Assembly (NCBI RefSeq): GCF_017515565.1
Contig: NZ_JAFWFN010000047.1
Coordinates: forward strand, 1-64,000
DNA length: 64,000 bases
Direction: 5' to 3'
Source of the DNA: Halomonas sp.
GTDB taxonomy: Bacteria > Pseudomonadota > Gammaproteobacteria > Pseudomonadales > Halomonadaceae
Of the stretch, positions 1-9,417 are shown piece by piece. A program made the translations under genes and the position numbers. The notes below the pieces were generated by a model. The model was not told the origin of the DNA, did no database searches, and saw only the letters and a program-made list of their open reading frames with translations. Every line of letters begins with the position of its first letter. The stretch's first letter is position 1.

Positions 1-280
1 GATTTGCATGTTTTACACCATTTCCCTAGGTCACATCCATGGCAATGTCGTCTTTTGGCAGAGAAAGTCACTCTTCTAGAAATTATTACTAGTGCCAATC
101 CCCTAAGAAACCCAGTGCTTTTATTTCCTATTTTGCTCTGCTGAAGAAATTTGTTTCCGATAAGAAACACGGTACCATAGGCAAAAATTGCCCTCTGCTG
201 TCGAGGCCTGCTGTCGCCAACGCGAACCACAAGCGCTAGTATGATCTCGTCCAGACAACCGTTTCGTATAGGGAATCACC

Positions 281-670
281 ATGAGCAATCTTCCTACTAA
301 TCTTCGTTACGCTAAAAGTCACGAATGGGTGCTTGATCACCAAGACGGCACCGTGACGATTGGCATCACTGACCACGCTCAAGAAGCGCTGGGTGATGTG
401 GTTTTTGTGGAACTACCCGAGGTAGGCCAAGAACTCAGCAAAGGCAAAGAGTTTGGGGTTATTGAATCGGTTAAAGCCGCCTCCGACCTTTACTCACCGG
501 TCGATGGCGAAGTTATCGAGATCAACGACGCCCTTGAAGATGCGCCAGAAACAGTCAACGACGCTCCCTATGAAGGCGGCTGGATGATGAAGGTGCGCTT
601 AACCGATCAAGCCCTTAACGACTTGTTAGACGCCGACGCCTACCAAGCGACAATTAACGCAGACGATTAA
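281..670 (+). CDS. gcvH: Glycine cleavage system H protein
   Basis: This 129-residue protein is the lipoyl carrier of the glycine cleavage system. It shuttles the aminomethyl group from P protein (GcvP) to T protein in the cytosol. The sequence has the family's opening (YAKSHEW, residues 10-16) and the lipoylation motif ESVKAASD, with the lipoyl lysine at K65. The length is normal for the family. The ATG is preceded by GGGAA with five bases between. gcvP follows 101 bases downstream across a hairpin. gcvT is not in the window and would have to lie upstream or elsewhere. I saw no glycine riboswitch in the 280 bases upstream. Identification is secure. Confidence 0.97.
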   Translation: MSNLPTNLRYAKSHEWVLDHQDGTVTIGITDHAQEALGDVVFVELPEVGQELSKGKEFGVIESVKAASDLYSPVDGEVIEINDALEDAPETVNDAPYEGGWMMKVRLTDQALNDLLDADAYQATINADD

Positions 671-677
671 TCACCAT

Positions 678-709
678 TAAGCCTGCTCATTAAGGCTAGG
701 GCAGGCTTA
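678..709 (+). promoter_or_regulatory. Hairpin between gcvH and gcvP
   Basis: A perfect 9-bp stem (TAAGCCTGC at 678-686, GCAGGCTTA at 701-709) encloses a 14-base loop and begins seven bases after the gcvH stop. No T-run follows, so it is not a convincing intrinsic terminator. It could stabilise the gcvH mRNA 3' end or attenuate read-through into gcvP. Confidence 0.45.
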
Positions 710-771
710 TTACTGAATAGCCCTTGTCGAATACCCTTGCTCGGTTTTCTCATAACGTCCGGAAGCTACCC

Positions 772-3666
772 ATGTCTTTTGAATCACGCCGCTTGGCCGA
801 ACTGGCCGACCACGATGCTTTTATCAAACGTCATAACGGGCCCAGCCCCGACGATGTCGCTAGCATGTTAGAAGCGCTTAATATGCAGCGCATGGAAGAC
901 CTTATTGAGCAAACCGTGCCCAGCGATATTCGCCTTGGTCGCGAACTTGCACTGGATGATCCTCGCAGTGAAGCAGAAGCCCTAGAGTATCTAAGCCAGC
1001 TAGCACGCCAAAATCGAGTGGCTAAAAGCTATATTGGCCAAGGCTATTACGGCACACACATGCCCGCGGTTATTCAGCGTAATGTGTTGGAAAATCCAGG
1101 CTGGTATACCGCCTACACCCCCTACCAGCCGGAAATTTCCCAAGGCCGTTTGGAAGGCCTGCTTAACTTCCAGCAAGTTATTATGGATTTAACCGGCATG
1201 GAGCTTGCGAACGCCTCCCTGCTGGATGAAGCTACCGCCGCCGCCGAAGCCATGGCGCTGTGTAAGCGAAGCAACAAAAAGAGCAAGTCCAACGCCTTTT
1301 TTGTGGCAGACGACCTGTTTCCACAAACGCTGGACGTCGTTAAAACCCGTGCCGAGTTCTTTGGCTTTGAGCTAATCAGTGGGCCAGCCGCCTCACTAGC
1401 CGAACACGACGTTTTCGGTGCGTTAGTTCAATACCCCTCTGCCAGCGGAGAAATTAGCGACCTGGGCCCCATGCTAAAAGCTGCCCAAGCGCGCGGCATT
1501 ATGACCTGTGTGGCCACCGACCTACTGAGCTTAGTGCTGCTTAAAGAGCCGGGTGCAATGGGTGCCGATATTGTGGTGGGTAGCTCCCAACGCTTTGGCG
1601 TTCCCATGGGCTTTGGTGGCCCCCACGCTGCTTTTTTTGCTACATCAGACAAGCTAAAACGCTCGATTCCTGGTCGGATTATCGGCGTATCGAAAGATAG
1701 CCGGGGCAACACAGCGCTGCGCATGGCGATGCAAACCCGCGAACAGCACATCCGTCGCGAGAAAGCGACGTCCAACATCTGTACCGCCCAAGCGCTGCTG
1801 GCCAACATTGCTGGCTTCTACGCGACATACCACGGTGCAGAAGGGTTACGCAAAATTGCTGGCCGCGTACATCGTTTAACCACCCTGTTGGCAGAAGGCC
1901 TCAAGCAGGCAGGCATTGCGCTTGCTCACGACAGCTGGTTCGATACGCTGCGCTTAACCCAAGTAGATGCGGGCAAAATCCATGGCCGCGCCATGACCCA
2001 CGACATCAACCTGCACTACTTCGCTAACGGCGATGTTGGAATTAGCCTGGATGAGACGACAACTGCCCACGATGTAGCAGCACTGTTTGATGTATTGCTC
2101 GGCGATGAGCATAGCCTTTCCGTTGCAGCGCTAGACGAGAAGGTGGTGAGCGAGGGCATCAGCGGTATTCCGGCCGCGTATCAGCGCGAAAGTAACTTCT
2201 TAGAGCACCCGACTTTCAAACGTTATCGCAGTGAAACAGAGATGTTGCGCTACCTAAAGCGTCTTGAGAATAAGGACCTCTCGCTGGCTCACGCCATGAT
2301 TCCGCTGGGTTCATGCACCATGAAGCTAAATGCTACCAGCGAGATGATTCCTGTCTCCTGGCCTGCGTTTGCGCATCTGCACCCATTTGCCCCCCGTGAC
2401 CAGGTAGCGGGCTATCATCAAATGATTGATGAACTTGCCGCCTTCCTGGTGGAAGTGACTGGTTACGACCACATCTCCATGCAACCAAACTCAGGCGCAC
2501 AAGGCGAATACGCGGGCCTGCTCGCCATCCGTCGCTACCAAGCTGCCCAAGGCGAAGCTCACCGCGATGTGTGTTTGATTCCAAGCTCCGCCCACGGCAC
2601 TAACCCTGCCTCTGCGGCCATGCTTAGCATGGAAGTCGTCGTGGTCGAGTGCGATCAAAACGGCAACATCGACCTCGCTGACTTAACCAGCAAAGCCGAG
2701 CAGCACAGCGAGCGCCTCTCTGCGGTGATGATTACCTACCCCTCGACCCACGGGGTGTTTGAATCTCACGTGCGCAGCGTATGCGAAGTAGTCCACAAGC
2801 ACGGCGGCCAGGTATACGTTGACGGCGCCAACATGAACGCCCAGGTTGGCCTTACCCGGCCCGGCGATTTTGGTGGCGATGTATCGCACCTCAACCTGCA
2901 CAAAACGTTCTGTATTCCCCACGGTGGCGGTGGCCCCGGTATGGGCCCCATTGGCGTGAAAGCACACCTAGCGCCTTTTGTATCTAACCATGTGGTGACG
3001 CCCATTAATGGGGTCAACCCGGAAAGCGGCGCCGTCTCTGCCGCGGCGTTTGGCAGCGCTTCCATCCTGCCAATCTCTTGGGCCTACATTAAAATGATGG
3101 GCGCCCGTGGCCTGCGGGAAGCGACTGAGCTTGCCATTCTTAATGCCAACTATATTGCCAAGCGGTTGGAAGAGGCCTATCCGATTCTCTACCGCGGTCA
3201 AAATGGCACGGTGGCGCACGAATGTATTATCGACATCCGCCCCCTTAAGAGCGCCTCAGGCATAAGCGAAGAGGATATCGCCAAACGCCTAATGGATTAC
3301 GGCTTCCACGCGCCCACCATGTCGTTCCCGGTACCGGGCACGCTGATGATCGAGCCAACCGAGTCTGAGTCACTCTACGAAATTGATCGTTTCTGCGATG
3401 CCATGATCGCTATTCGTGAGGAGATCGCCGCGGTAGAGCGAGGCGATTGGCCGCTGGATAATAACCCGCTGGTGAATGCTCCACACACACAGGCAGATGT
3501 GATGGACAGTAACTGGCAGCGGCCCTACGAGCGTCAGCTCGGCGCCTTCCCCACGCAGGCGGTAGCCGCATCTAAATACTGGCCCTCAGTTAACCGCGTA
3601 GACAACGTGTTTGGTGACCGACAGTTAATCTGCTCGTGCCCCAGCATTGACGAGTATCGTCAGTAA
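772..3666 (+). CDS. gcvP: Glycine dehydrogenase (decarboxylating), P protein
   Basis: P protein decarboxylates glycine with pyridoxal phosphate and passes the aminomethyl group to the lipoyl arm of GcvH. From the ATG at 772 it is 964 residues, close to the single-chain form of Escherichia coli. The frame can be opened 48 bases earlier from a TTG, but the ATG at 772 has GGAAG seven bases upstream and gives the usual N-terminus ([11 protein letters not shown]). The PLP lysine is K711 in HLNLHKTFC, followed by the glycine-rich [10 protein letters not shown]. The C-terminal half carries the typical SAAPFGSA-like segment (here SAAAFGSAS). It is the last gene of a gcvH-gcvP unit and is followed by a strong terminator shared with a convergent lysR. 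Confidence 0.97.
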   Translation: MSFESRRLAELADHDAFIKRHNGPSPDDVASMLEALNMQRMEDLIEQTVPSDIRLGRELALDDPRSEAEALEYLSQLARQNRVAKSYIGQGYYGTHMPAVIQRNVLENPGWYTAYTPYQPEISQGRLEGLLNFQQVIMDLTGMELANASLLDEATAAAEAMALCKRSNKKSKSNAFFVADDLFPQTLDVVKTRAEFFGFELISGPAASLAEHDVFGALVQYPSASGEISDLGPMLKAAQARGIMTCVATDLLSLVLLKEPGAMGADIVVGSSQRFGVPMGFGGPHAAFFATSDKLKRSIPGRIIGVSKDSRGNTALRMAMQTREQHIRREKATSNICTAQALLANIAGFYATYHGAEGLRKIAGRVHRLTTLLAEGLKQAGIALAHDSWFDTLRLTQVDAGKIHGRAMTHDINLHYFANGDVGISLDETTTAHDVAALFDVLLGDEHSLSVAALDEKVVSEGISGIPAAYQRESNFLEHPTFKRYRSETEMLRYLKRLENKDLSLAHAMIPLGSCTMKLNATSEMIPVSWPAFAHLHPFAPRDQVAGYHQMIDELAAFLVEVTGYDHISMQPNSGAQGEYAGLLAIRRYQAAQGEAHRDVCLIPSSAHGTNPASAAMLSMEVVVVECDQNGNIDLADLTSKAEQHSERLSAVMITYPSTHGVFESHVRSVCEVVHKHGGQVYVDGANMNAQVGLTRPGDFGGDVSHLNLHKTFCIPHGGGGPGMGPIGVKAHLAPFVSNHVVTPINGVNPESGAVSAAAFGSASILPISWAYIKMMGARGLREATELAILNANYIAKRLEEAYPILYRGQNGTVAHECIIDIRPLKSASGISEEDIAKRLMDYGFHAPTMSFPVPGTLMIEPTESESLYEIDRFCDAMIAIREEIAAVERGDWPLDNNPLVNAPHTQADVMDSNWQRPYERQLGAFPTQAVAASKYWPSVNRVDNVFGDRQLICSCPSIDEYRQ

Positions 3667-3722
3667 TATCATGGCGATTTTAAAACCTAAGATGTAAAGC
3701 TTGAGATGTAAAACGTGAGCTT

Positions 3723-3766
3723 AACGCCTCTGGCCCCGCTACTCCGGCGCCAGGGGCGTTTTTTCT
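3723..3766 (+). terminator. Intrinsic terminator after gcvP
   Basis: A 12-bp stem (AACGCCTCTGGC at 3723-3734 with GCCAGGGGCGTT at 3749-3760, one G-U pair) is followed by six T residues. It lies between the convergent gcvP and LysR genes and overlaps the last codons of the LysR gene. Confidence 0.85.
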
Positions 3767-4641
3767 TGCATCCGCTGATGGTGAAAACCGTTCAGCAATT
3801 TTTCATACCGCTTGGGTAGCACCGAGTCTTGGCGGCGCAGCAGGTAAAGTACTTCGCTGATGGCTTGCGGCAACGCTAATGCCTTCACCTGACGCTGCCA
3901 TGGGGACGTCTCAAGCACTAAGCGGGAGACAACGGTAAAGCCCAACCCTCGCGCCACAGCATCCAGCACCATACTTACTTCATTGGTAAACCCCTGGTGG
4001 CGGAAGTGCGTCATCGAGCGAAACTCATCAGGGTAATTAGCCTTTAGTAACGCATTGGCGTGGTTAATGCCGTCGTAGTAATTGAGAAAGCCTATCCCCA
4101 TCAAATCAGAAAGGGTGCTACCCGCAAAATCAGCGGGCACCACCAAACAAAGCGGCTCTTTATGCCAAAGGGTACAGGTGAGGTCCGGGTGGTTGACTTG
4201 CTCGGTAACGATACCTATGTCATAGCGCCCTTCTAACAGGTCATTAACAATTTCATGGTTAAACGCGAAACTATAGTTAACGGTCAAATTAGGGTGCATC
4301 TGCTGCTGACCGAGAATGTAAGGGTAAAACATCAGCCCAACACTCCCAGGCGATGCAATACGGCAATCACCACTATCTAATGAGTCGTCATCTAGACCGT
4401 GGCGAAACTGCTCATGTTCAGCAAACAGCTTTAGCGCATAGTCGTAGACGCGTCGGCCCGTCTCGGTGAGCGTAAAACTCCTGCCCTTACGCTCCAGCAG
4501 CGTTTTATTAAGGTAAATTTCCAGCTTGCGAATATGCTGGCTAACCCCTGGTTGAGTCATTTCCAAACGGCGCGCCGTCCGTGTGAAACTTCCGGTTTCC
4601 ACCAACGTAATAAATGTCCGAAAATACACGGCATTAAACAT
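3739..4641 (-). CDS. LysR-family transcriptional regulator
   Basis: This is a 300-residue regulator with an N-terminal winged helix-turn-helix. The motif FTRTARRLEMTQPGVSQHI near residues 19-37 is typical LysR DNA-binding sequence. It is followed by a linker helix and a periplasmic-binding-protein-like effector domain to the C-terminus. The start at 4641 gives the standard family length. An ATG at 4689 and a TTG at 4701 are in frame but give an unusual N-terminal extension; none of these starts has a good ribosome-binding site. The gene is convergent with gcvP and divergent from ppnN, so it may regulate itself and ppnN, but the inducer and targets cannot be read from the sequence. Confidence 0.9.
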   Translation of the reverse strand: MFNAVYFRTFITLVETGSFTRTARRLEMTQPGVSQHIRKLEIYLNKTLLERKGRSFTLTETGRRVYDYALKLFAEHEQFRHGLDDDSLDSGDCRIASPGSVGLMFYPYILGQQQMHPNLTVNYSFAFNHEIVNDLLEGRYDIGIVTEQVNHPDLTCTLWHKEPLCLVVPADFAGSTLSDLMGIGFLNYYDGINHANALLKANYPDEFRSMTHFRHQGFTNEVSMVLDAVARGLGFTVVSRLVLETSPWQRQVKALALPQAISEVLYLLRRQDSVLPKRYEKLLNGFHHQRMQEKTPLAPE

Positions 4642-4801
4642 AAAGAAGCGCCATCTTATTGAGTCATCGTCTGCTCTTAACGTGACCATAGAGTAGCACA
4701 ACTCGGCTACCTACTGGGCGCATCACCAGCGCTACTGAACCGGCTGTAACAGCGTGATAGTATGCAGATTGTGATCACCAACATCAGGGAAAGACATCAT
4801 A

Positions 4802-6184
4802 ATGACGCAACTGCCAGTGCCCCGCGACACGATCTCCAGCATCATCTCTCCCGAAGGGAGTCTTGAAGTTCTCTCTCAGCATGAAGTGAATCGTCTTAAA
4901 AGCACCTCTAAAAGCGGTTTGCACGATTTGCTCCGGCGCTGCGCTCTGGCGGTGCTTAACTGCGGCAGTCCCACCGATGATAGCTTGGCCATTTTAGAAG
5001 CTTACAAAGACTTCGATATTGAAGTGCTACAGCAAGACCGAGGCATTCGGCTGAAATTAACCAACGCGCCCGCCGAAGCCTTTGTAGATGGCCGTATGAT
5101 CCGCGGTATTCGTGAACATTTATCGTCAGTGATTCGCGATATTGTCTACGTCTACAATGAAATCCAGCACCACAAACGCTTTGATCTTAATACTGGCGAA
5201 GGCACCACTAACGCGGTGTTTCACATTTTGCGCAAGGCTGGCACGTTAAAGCCCGGCCGTGACCCTAGCCTTGTGGTGTGCTGGGGTGGCCACTCCATTT
5301 CCAGGGAAGAGTACGAGTACTCTAAAGACGTGGGCTACCACTTAGGGCTTCGCGATTTAGACATCTGCACCGGCTGTGGCCCTGGCGCCATGAAGGGCCC
5401 TATGAAAGGTGCCAACGTAGCTCACGCCAAGCAGCGCCGGAAAGATGGCCGTTATTTGGGCATTTCAGAGCCGGGCATTATTGCCGCGGAAGCACCCAAT
5501 CCCATCGTTAATGAACTCGTTGTGATGCCGGATATCGAGAAGCGGCTGGAAGCCTTCGTGCGCCTTGGTCATGGCATTATTGTTTTTCCCGGTGGCGTAG
5601 GCACCGCAGAAGAGATTCTGTATTTGCTCGGCATTTTGCTTCACCCCACCAACGCTGACACCCCCTTCCCGCTTATTTTCACTGGCCCCGCCAATTCAGC
5701 GGCCTACTTTCAGAAAATCGACGAGTTTTTGGTTTACACCCTGGGTGAAGACATCCGCCGCTACTACACCATTATTACCGGTGACCCCACGGCGGTGGCA
5801 CGTAAAATGCGTGACGGAATCGATGAAATTGCCGATTTCCGCCGTAAGCACCAAGATGCGTTTTACTACAACTGGCGTTTGACCATCGCCAGGGAGTTTC
5901 AGGCGCCCTTTACCCCTACCCACGAAGCGATGCGCGAGCTAGCCCTGCACCGCCAGCAGCCAACTCATGAGCTAGCTGCCAATTTACGTCGGGCGTTCTC
6001 GGGCATTGTGGCAGGCAATGTTAAAGAAGACGGCATTCGCGCCATTGAGGCCCACGGCCCCTTTGAGCTAACCGCCGAGCCTGAGCTAATGCAGCGATTA
6101 GATGAGTTGCTCACCTCGTTTGTAGCCCAAGGCCGAATGAAGCTAGATGGTCAGCCTTACACGCCCTGCTATGTACTTAAATAG
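4802..6184 (+). CDS. ppnN: Pyrimidine/purine nucleotide 5'-monophosphate nucleosidase, LOG family
   Basis: This 460-residue protein matches PpnN (formerly YgdH), which cleaves nucleoside monophosphates to base and ribose 5-phosphate. In E. coli the enzyme is activated by (p)ppGpp. The Rossmann-like LOG domain is in the middle, with the signature PGGVGTAEE starting at residue 263 and an upstream nucleotide-binding segment (CTGCGPGAMKGPMKG). N- and C-terminal extensions, which distinguish PpnN from the small cytokinin-type LOG proteins, are both present. It stands alone between a divergent lysR and a permease gene. Function is by family; regulation here is not visible. Confidence 0.92.
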   Translation: MTQLPVPRDTISSIISPEGSLEVLSQHEVNRLKSTSKSGLHDLLRRCALAVLNCGSPTDDSLAILEAYKDFDIEVLQQDRGIRLKLTNAPAEAFVDGRMIRGIREHLSSVIRDIVYVYNEIQHHKRFDLNTGEGTTNAVFHILRKAGTLKPGRDPSLVVCWGGHSISREEYEYSKDVGYHLGLRDLDICTGCGPGAMKGPMKGANVAHAKQRRKDGRYLGISEPGIIAAEAPNPIVNELVVMPDIEKRLEAFVRLGHGIIVFPGGVGTAEEILYLLGILLHPTNADTPFPLIFTGPANSAAYFQKIDEFLVYTLGEDIRRYYTIITGDPTAVARKMRDGIDEIADFRRKHQDAFYYNWRLTIAREFQAPFTPTHEAMRELALHRQQPTHELAANLRRAFSGIVAGNVKEDGIRAIEAHGPFELTAEPELMQRLDELLTSFVAQGRMKLDGQPYTPCYVLK

Positions 6185-6275
6185 CCCTACTTAAATAAAC
6201 AGCTGCGCAACGTATAGCGTATAAACACCGGCAGGCTTGCGCCGAGGCTCCGCCTGCCTCTAAAGGAATGCACAC

Positions 6276-7001
6276 GTGATTATTGCTCTGCTAACGCTGC
6301 TCGCGGCAGGGGTTATTAAGGGCGCTATTGGCTCTGGCGTGCCTGTCATCGTCATTCCCGTCCTGACGATGCTCTATGATGTAAAGTTGGCCATTGCAGT
6401 ACTAGTAGCGCCTAACCTGTTCAGTAACGCGTTGCAGGTATGGCAGTACCGCCGCCATCTTTTACCGCTGAGATTCTTAGCCGCGTTTTCAATCGCCGGT
6501 GGGCTGGGCATTATAATCGGCACCTGGGGGCTGGTAGTGCTTTCGCCCACCCTACTCTCGCTTGGGGTCGCAGGCGCTATTGTGATGTATTTGGCCATTA
6601 AGCTGGCTAGGCGTAAAATGGTAATGCCTTTTTCACTGGCTAGGCGCATCGTTTTGCCGGTGGGGCTACTAGCCGGGGTATTACAAGGCGCTGCGGGCAT
6701 GTCAGCGCCTGCATCAGTTACCTTTCTCAACGCCATGCGGTTAGAACGCCAAGTGTTCATCGGCTCTATTTCCGTTTTCTTCGTGGCGATCACCTGCGTG
6801 CAAATACCCGCCCTATTAAGCGCGGGTATTTTAACCTTAGAACGCAGCTTATATAGCTTGGCTGCGCTACTGGTCATACTAGTGGCAATGCCCTTAGGGG
6901 CTCAGCTTGGTAAACGCCTGCCTCATCACTTATTCGATAATTTAATTATGCTGCTATTGGCAGGCATTGCGTTAAAAATCATCGTGGATGCCACGCTGTG
7001 A
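6276..7001 (+). CDS. TauE/SafE-family membrane permease
   Basis: A 241-residue, very hydrophobic protein with about seven or eight predicted membrane spans. The glycine-rich first helix (AAGVIKGAIGSGVPVIVIP) and the mid-protein repeat of that pattern (GVLQGAAGMSAP, near residue 138) are typical of the TauE/SafE (formerly DUF81) family. These permeases carry sulfite, sulfonates or other organic anions. The substrate is unknown. The nearest neighbours do not suggest one. ATG preceded by AAAGGAATG-type spacing. Confidence 0.8.
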   Translation: MIIALLTLLAAGVIKGAIGSGVPVIVIPVLTMLYDVKLAIAVLVAPNLFSNALQVWQYRRHLLPLRFLAAFSIAGGLGIIIGTWGLVVLSPTLLSLGVAGAIVMYLAIKLARRKMVMPFSLARRIVLPVGLLAGVLQGAAGMSAPASVTFLNAMRLERQVFIGSISVFFVAITCVQIPALLSAGILTLERSLYSLAALLVILVAMPLGAQLGKRLPHHLFDNLIMLLLAGIALKIIVDATL

Positions 7002-7117
7002 GATAAAACTGCCTATGGGCAGAGGCGAAACACGCCAAGCAGAGTCGCCGTTAACCCGCTACACTAATTAACGTCATGAGCAGTACCGAGTGCTCACCAT
7101 GGAAAAGGAGAACCAGC

Positions 7118-7321
7118 ATGGAAATGATTGACCAGCTAAGGGACGGCAAAACCAAGGCGTTTGCCAAGCACTGCTTTGAGAGCAACACCCCAGAAGAACT
7201 TAATGCCGCAGCCGAAGGGCCTGCCGACCAAGCGCAAATGGAGCACTGGGGAATCACCGAAGGCCAGTGGGAAGAAGCGGTTGCCACCGCATTGGCAGAT
7301 CATAAAGCCCAAAGCAGTTGA
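7118..7321 (+). CDS. Small acidic protein of unknown function
   Basis: A 67-residue soluble acidic protein (starts MEMIDQLRDGKTKAF). The ATG at 7118 has GGAG seven bases upstream; an earlier in-frame ATG at 7076 has no such site. The gene is followed within 20 bases by a strong terminator, which supports it being expressed as a single unit. I recognise no domain. No signal peptide or membrane segment is visible. Confidence 0.7.
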   Translation: MEMIDQLRDGKTKAFAKHCFESNTPEELNAAAEGPADQAQMEHWGITEGQWEEAVATALADHKAQSS

Positions 7322-7336
7322 TAGACGTACGCCCAG

Positions 7337-7362
7337 AGCCCTGCTATCAGCAGGGCTTTTTC
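7337..7362 (+). terminator. Intrinsic terminator after the 67-residue ORF
   Basis: An 8-bp perfect stem AGCCCTGC/GCAGGGCT (7337-7344, 7350-7357) with a five-base loop is followed by a run of T residues. Confidence 0.9.
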
Positions 7363-7664
7363 TATTCTCCATTCGCCTCTGCCCACCGAGCTATCTACGC
7401 ATCTAGCGTACTCTCCCAGTGTATTAGCCTGACGTCACCCTAATCTACTGTTAAGCCTTATGCGCTGCTTGGCTGCACAGTCTCCCGTGCTAAGTAATAG
7501 CAACACAGATCTATTCCACACCAAGATAACAATTAATTAAAATTTATTTTTTGCTAATATGATGGCGCGTTCATCTGGTAGTGTATTAAACACAATAAGC
7601 GCGCTGTAAGCCTAATGCGGCAATATTGCTAAGCCTACGGCTTTATTCATCAAGAGGCTGTCAA
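7363..7664 (+). other. Intergenic region, AT-rich, probable promoter
   Basis: About 300 bases with no gene that I can support. The stretch 7525-7565 is strongly AT-rich and contains TAATAT at 7555-7560, a plausible -10 element for the downstream secreted-protein gene. I could not find a convincing -35 at the right spacing. Confidence 0.35.
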
Positions 7665-9062
7665 ATGTCATTTCTTATTAAACATACCTGTGTCGGTATG
7701 GCCACTTTTAGCCTACTGGTTGCTGGCCCAAGTTTCGCAAGTACCGAGCGCCTTGAGACCGAACTTACCGCCCTATTCGCCGATGGCGAACTGAGTATTG
7801 GTGATGTTTCTAAAGCAATGCTGCGTGAGCGCTTTACCGCCGAGGACATTGTGTATGACTCTCCTGAAGGAGAACGCCTTAAGATAGAACGCTATATCGT
7901 CATCGGTAACTACGACAACCCTGACGAAGTTCGCGTGGAAGGCATAAGGGTCGAAGATAGCCTCACAGAGCTACTGCTATTGAGTATGGATAGCGCGGTC
8001 TTTGGCGAGCCAGGCATGGCGGTTTTCAATGATGAGGCAATGCGGCAAACGCCATTGAATATAGCAAGCCTCAGCATTGATAATTTCATCCTGGATCTTG
8101 ATTCTGAGCTGGCAAGCGACATGCTATATGAGCTGGACATTCGCCAAGCTCCCGGGCGTCTAGAAATTGCTGAAGTGCGCGGCAAAGCAATCTCAGCGGA
8201 TGCACTAGGCATGCTTGAATTTAGCGGTGTTGCTATGCATGGAGAGGACTTAGGAGACCTAGGCAGTGGCTCGTTCATTATCGACCGAATGCGCTTTGAA
8301 GACCTTCGCGGAATGCAAGGTGAGCAGGAAGAGCACTTGGGTGCCATGTTGCTGGAAAACATGGCTATCGAGAGCGATGTTCTTGTTGCCACATTAGACC
8401 GCCTTAGGGTCGATAGTGATTTCAAGGACGGTGAAGGCGGTGTTTGGATAGAAACACTTGAGCTTGATCTTAATCGTATGATTGCCCTTGCCCCTCCCTC
8501 TGAACGTACCGAAATACGTATGATCAGCAATGTGTTGACCGATGGCAGTGGCAAGCTTGTTCTTGATGCTCACTTTGAAGGCCACTGGGACGAGCGGGAG
8601 AGTCACAGCGTGCTGGGCGGAGATAGCCGTATAACGATACGTGATGCAATGGGCCTGAGCTTTAATTATGACTTGCCTGTCGTGCTACCCAAGGATGTGA
8701 CACCCATGGATGCTTTGCGGGATACTCGCCTGCTTGATGCCGCTACACTGCTGGGGGGTGATCTTGCATTAACGCTGAACGATGAAGGCCTCCTCAGCCG
8801 ACTTGTTACATTAGGCGCGACGATGGAAGGCATTTCAGAGGCACAACTTATTGAACAAGCTCGGACGCAGGCCAAAGGCTTTGGCATGATGTTCGGCCCT
8901 GAAGCTCAGTCCGTCATGATGGGTATGGTCGAATTGCTTGAAGGCAGTGCTAGCCAACTTATGCTGAACATCACACTGCCTGCTGAAAGTAACTTACAGA
9001 CCTACGTTGAAGATCCACTGGGGCTGCCCGGTCAGCTCTCACTTCAAGTGGAAACACGCTGA
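7665..9062 (+). CDS. Secreted/periplasmic protein of unknown function
   Basis: From the ATG at 7665 (AGAGG seven bases upstream) the product is 465 residues. The first 26 residues form a signal peptide: basic start, a hydrophobic core (VGMATFSLLVAG) and a likely cleavage after FAS. The mature protein is acidic and leucine-rich, with repeated short segments of the kind IxxLxLD and no cysteine pairs that I could pair. This composition fits an acidic periplasmic protein of a halophile, but I recognise no family. It is the last core gene before the integrated element. Confidence 0.7.
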   Translation: MSFLIKHTCVGMATFSLLVAGPSFASTERLETELTALFADGELSIGDVSKAMLRERFTAEDIVYDSPEGERLKIERYIVIGNYDNPDEVRVEGIRVEDSLTELLLLSMDSAVFGEPGMAVFNDEAMRQTPLNIASLSIDNFILDLDSELASDMLYELDIRQAPGRLEIAEVRGKAISADALGMLEFSGVAMHGEDLGDLGSGSFIIDRMRFEDLRGMQGEQEEHLGAMLLENMAIESDVLVATLDRLRVDSDFKDGEGGVWIETLELDLNRMIALAPPSERTEIRMISNVLTDGSGKLVLDAHFEGHWDERESHSVLGGDSRITIRDAMGLSFNYDLPVVLPKDVTPMDALRDTRLLDAATLLGGDLALTLNDEGLLSRLVTLGATMEGISEAQLIEQARTQAKGFGMMFGPEAQSVMMGMVELLEGSASQLMLNITLPAESNLQTYVEDPLGLPGQLSLQVETR

Positions 9063-9161
9063 AGCACGTCTTACTGAGTCATACTCCTCGCCCAAAAGGC
9101 GAGGAGTTGAATGCCATACCAAACGCCCGCATCAAAGACATCAACCCATCATTGGCGCAAA

Positions 9162-9195
9162 AAAACGGCCACCGCGTAAGCTAAGTGACCGTTTT
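9162..9195 (-). terminator. Original terminator of the disrupted tRNA-Pro locus
   Basis: An 11-bp stem with one mismatch (AAAACGGCCAC at 9162-9172, GTGACCGTTTT at 9185-9195) with A residues to the left, i.e. T residues on the minus strand. It lies directly 3' of the truncated tRNA copy. A similar but not identical hairpin follows the complete tRNA at 35068-35105. Confidence 0.75.
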
Positions 9196-9204
9196 ATAAA
9201 TCTC

Positions 9205-9252
9205 TTTGGTCGGAGTGACAGGATTCGAACCTGCGACCTTTGCAACCCCATT
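9205..9252. repeat. Left attachment site: 48-bp direct repeat, truncated tRNA-Pro
   Basis: These 48 bases are identical to 35116-35163 and comprise the CCA end, acceptor 3' strand, T-arm and anticodon-arm 3' part of the tRNA-Pro gene. After 9252 the sequence diverges from the tRNA, so only the 3' part is present here. The repeat marks the left boundary of the integrated element. Confidence 0.93.
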
Positions 9253-9380
9253 CCGTTTGCCCCGTATTTAAGCAGAAACTAACAGAAACAACAAAGTACC
9301 ATAAAGCATTGAAATTAAATGGATAAAATATAAATTAGAGTTTGCTTGTTGTTTCCCGCTGTACCCCGTTATATCCTCCA

Positions 9381-9403
9381 AGTGTCACCTATTTGTCACC
9401 TAG
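9381..9403 (+). repeat. Putative arm-type integrase/excisionase site, left
   Basis: Two tandem TGTCACCT units 11 bases apart (start to start), embedded in a 23-base segment that recurs with one mismatch at 35030-35052 just inside the other end of the element. Position between the att core and the integrase start (9418) fits an arm-type recombinase or excisionase binding site; the function is inferred. Confidence 0.65.
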
Positions 9404-9417
9404 AAATTGAGGCCATC

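Noticed and set aside
1-280. Glycine riboswitch upstream of gcvH
   Set aside because: I looked for the conserved tandem aptamer pattern and did not see it; only a short TGTTTC-N6-GAAACA inverted repeat at 152-169.
9007-9282. Open frame crossing the left att site on the plus strand
   Set aside because: It is a frame through the 3' end of the upstream gene and the antisense of a tRNA fragment; no ribosome-binding site or homology.
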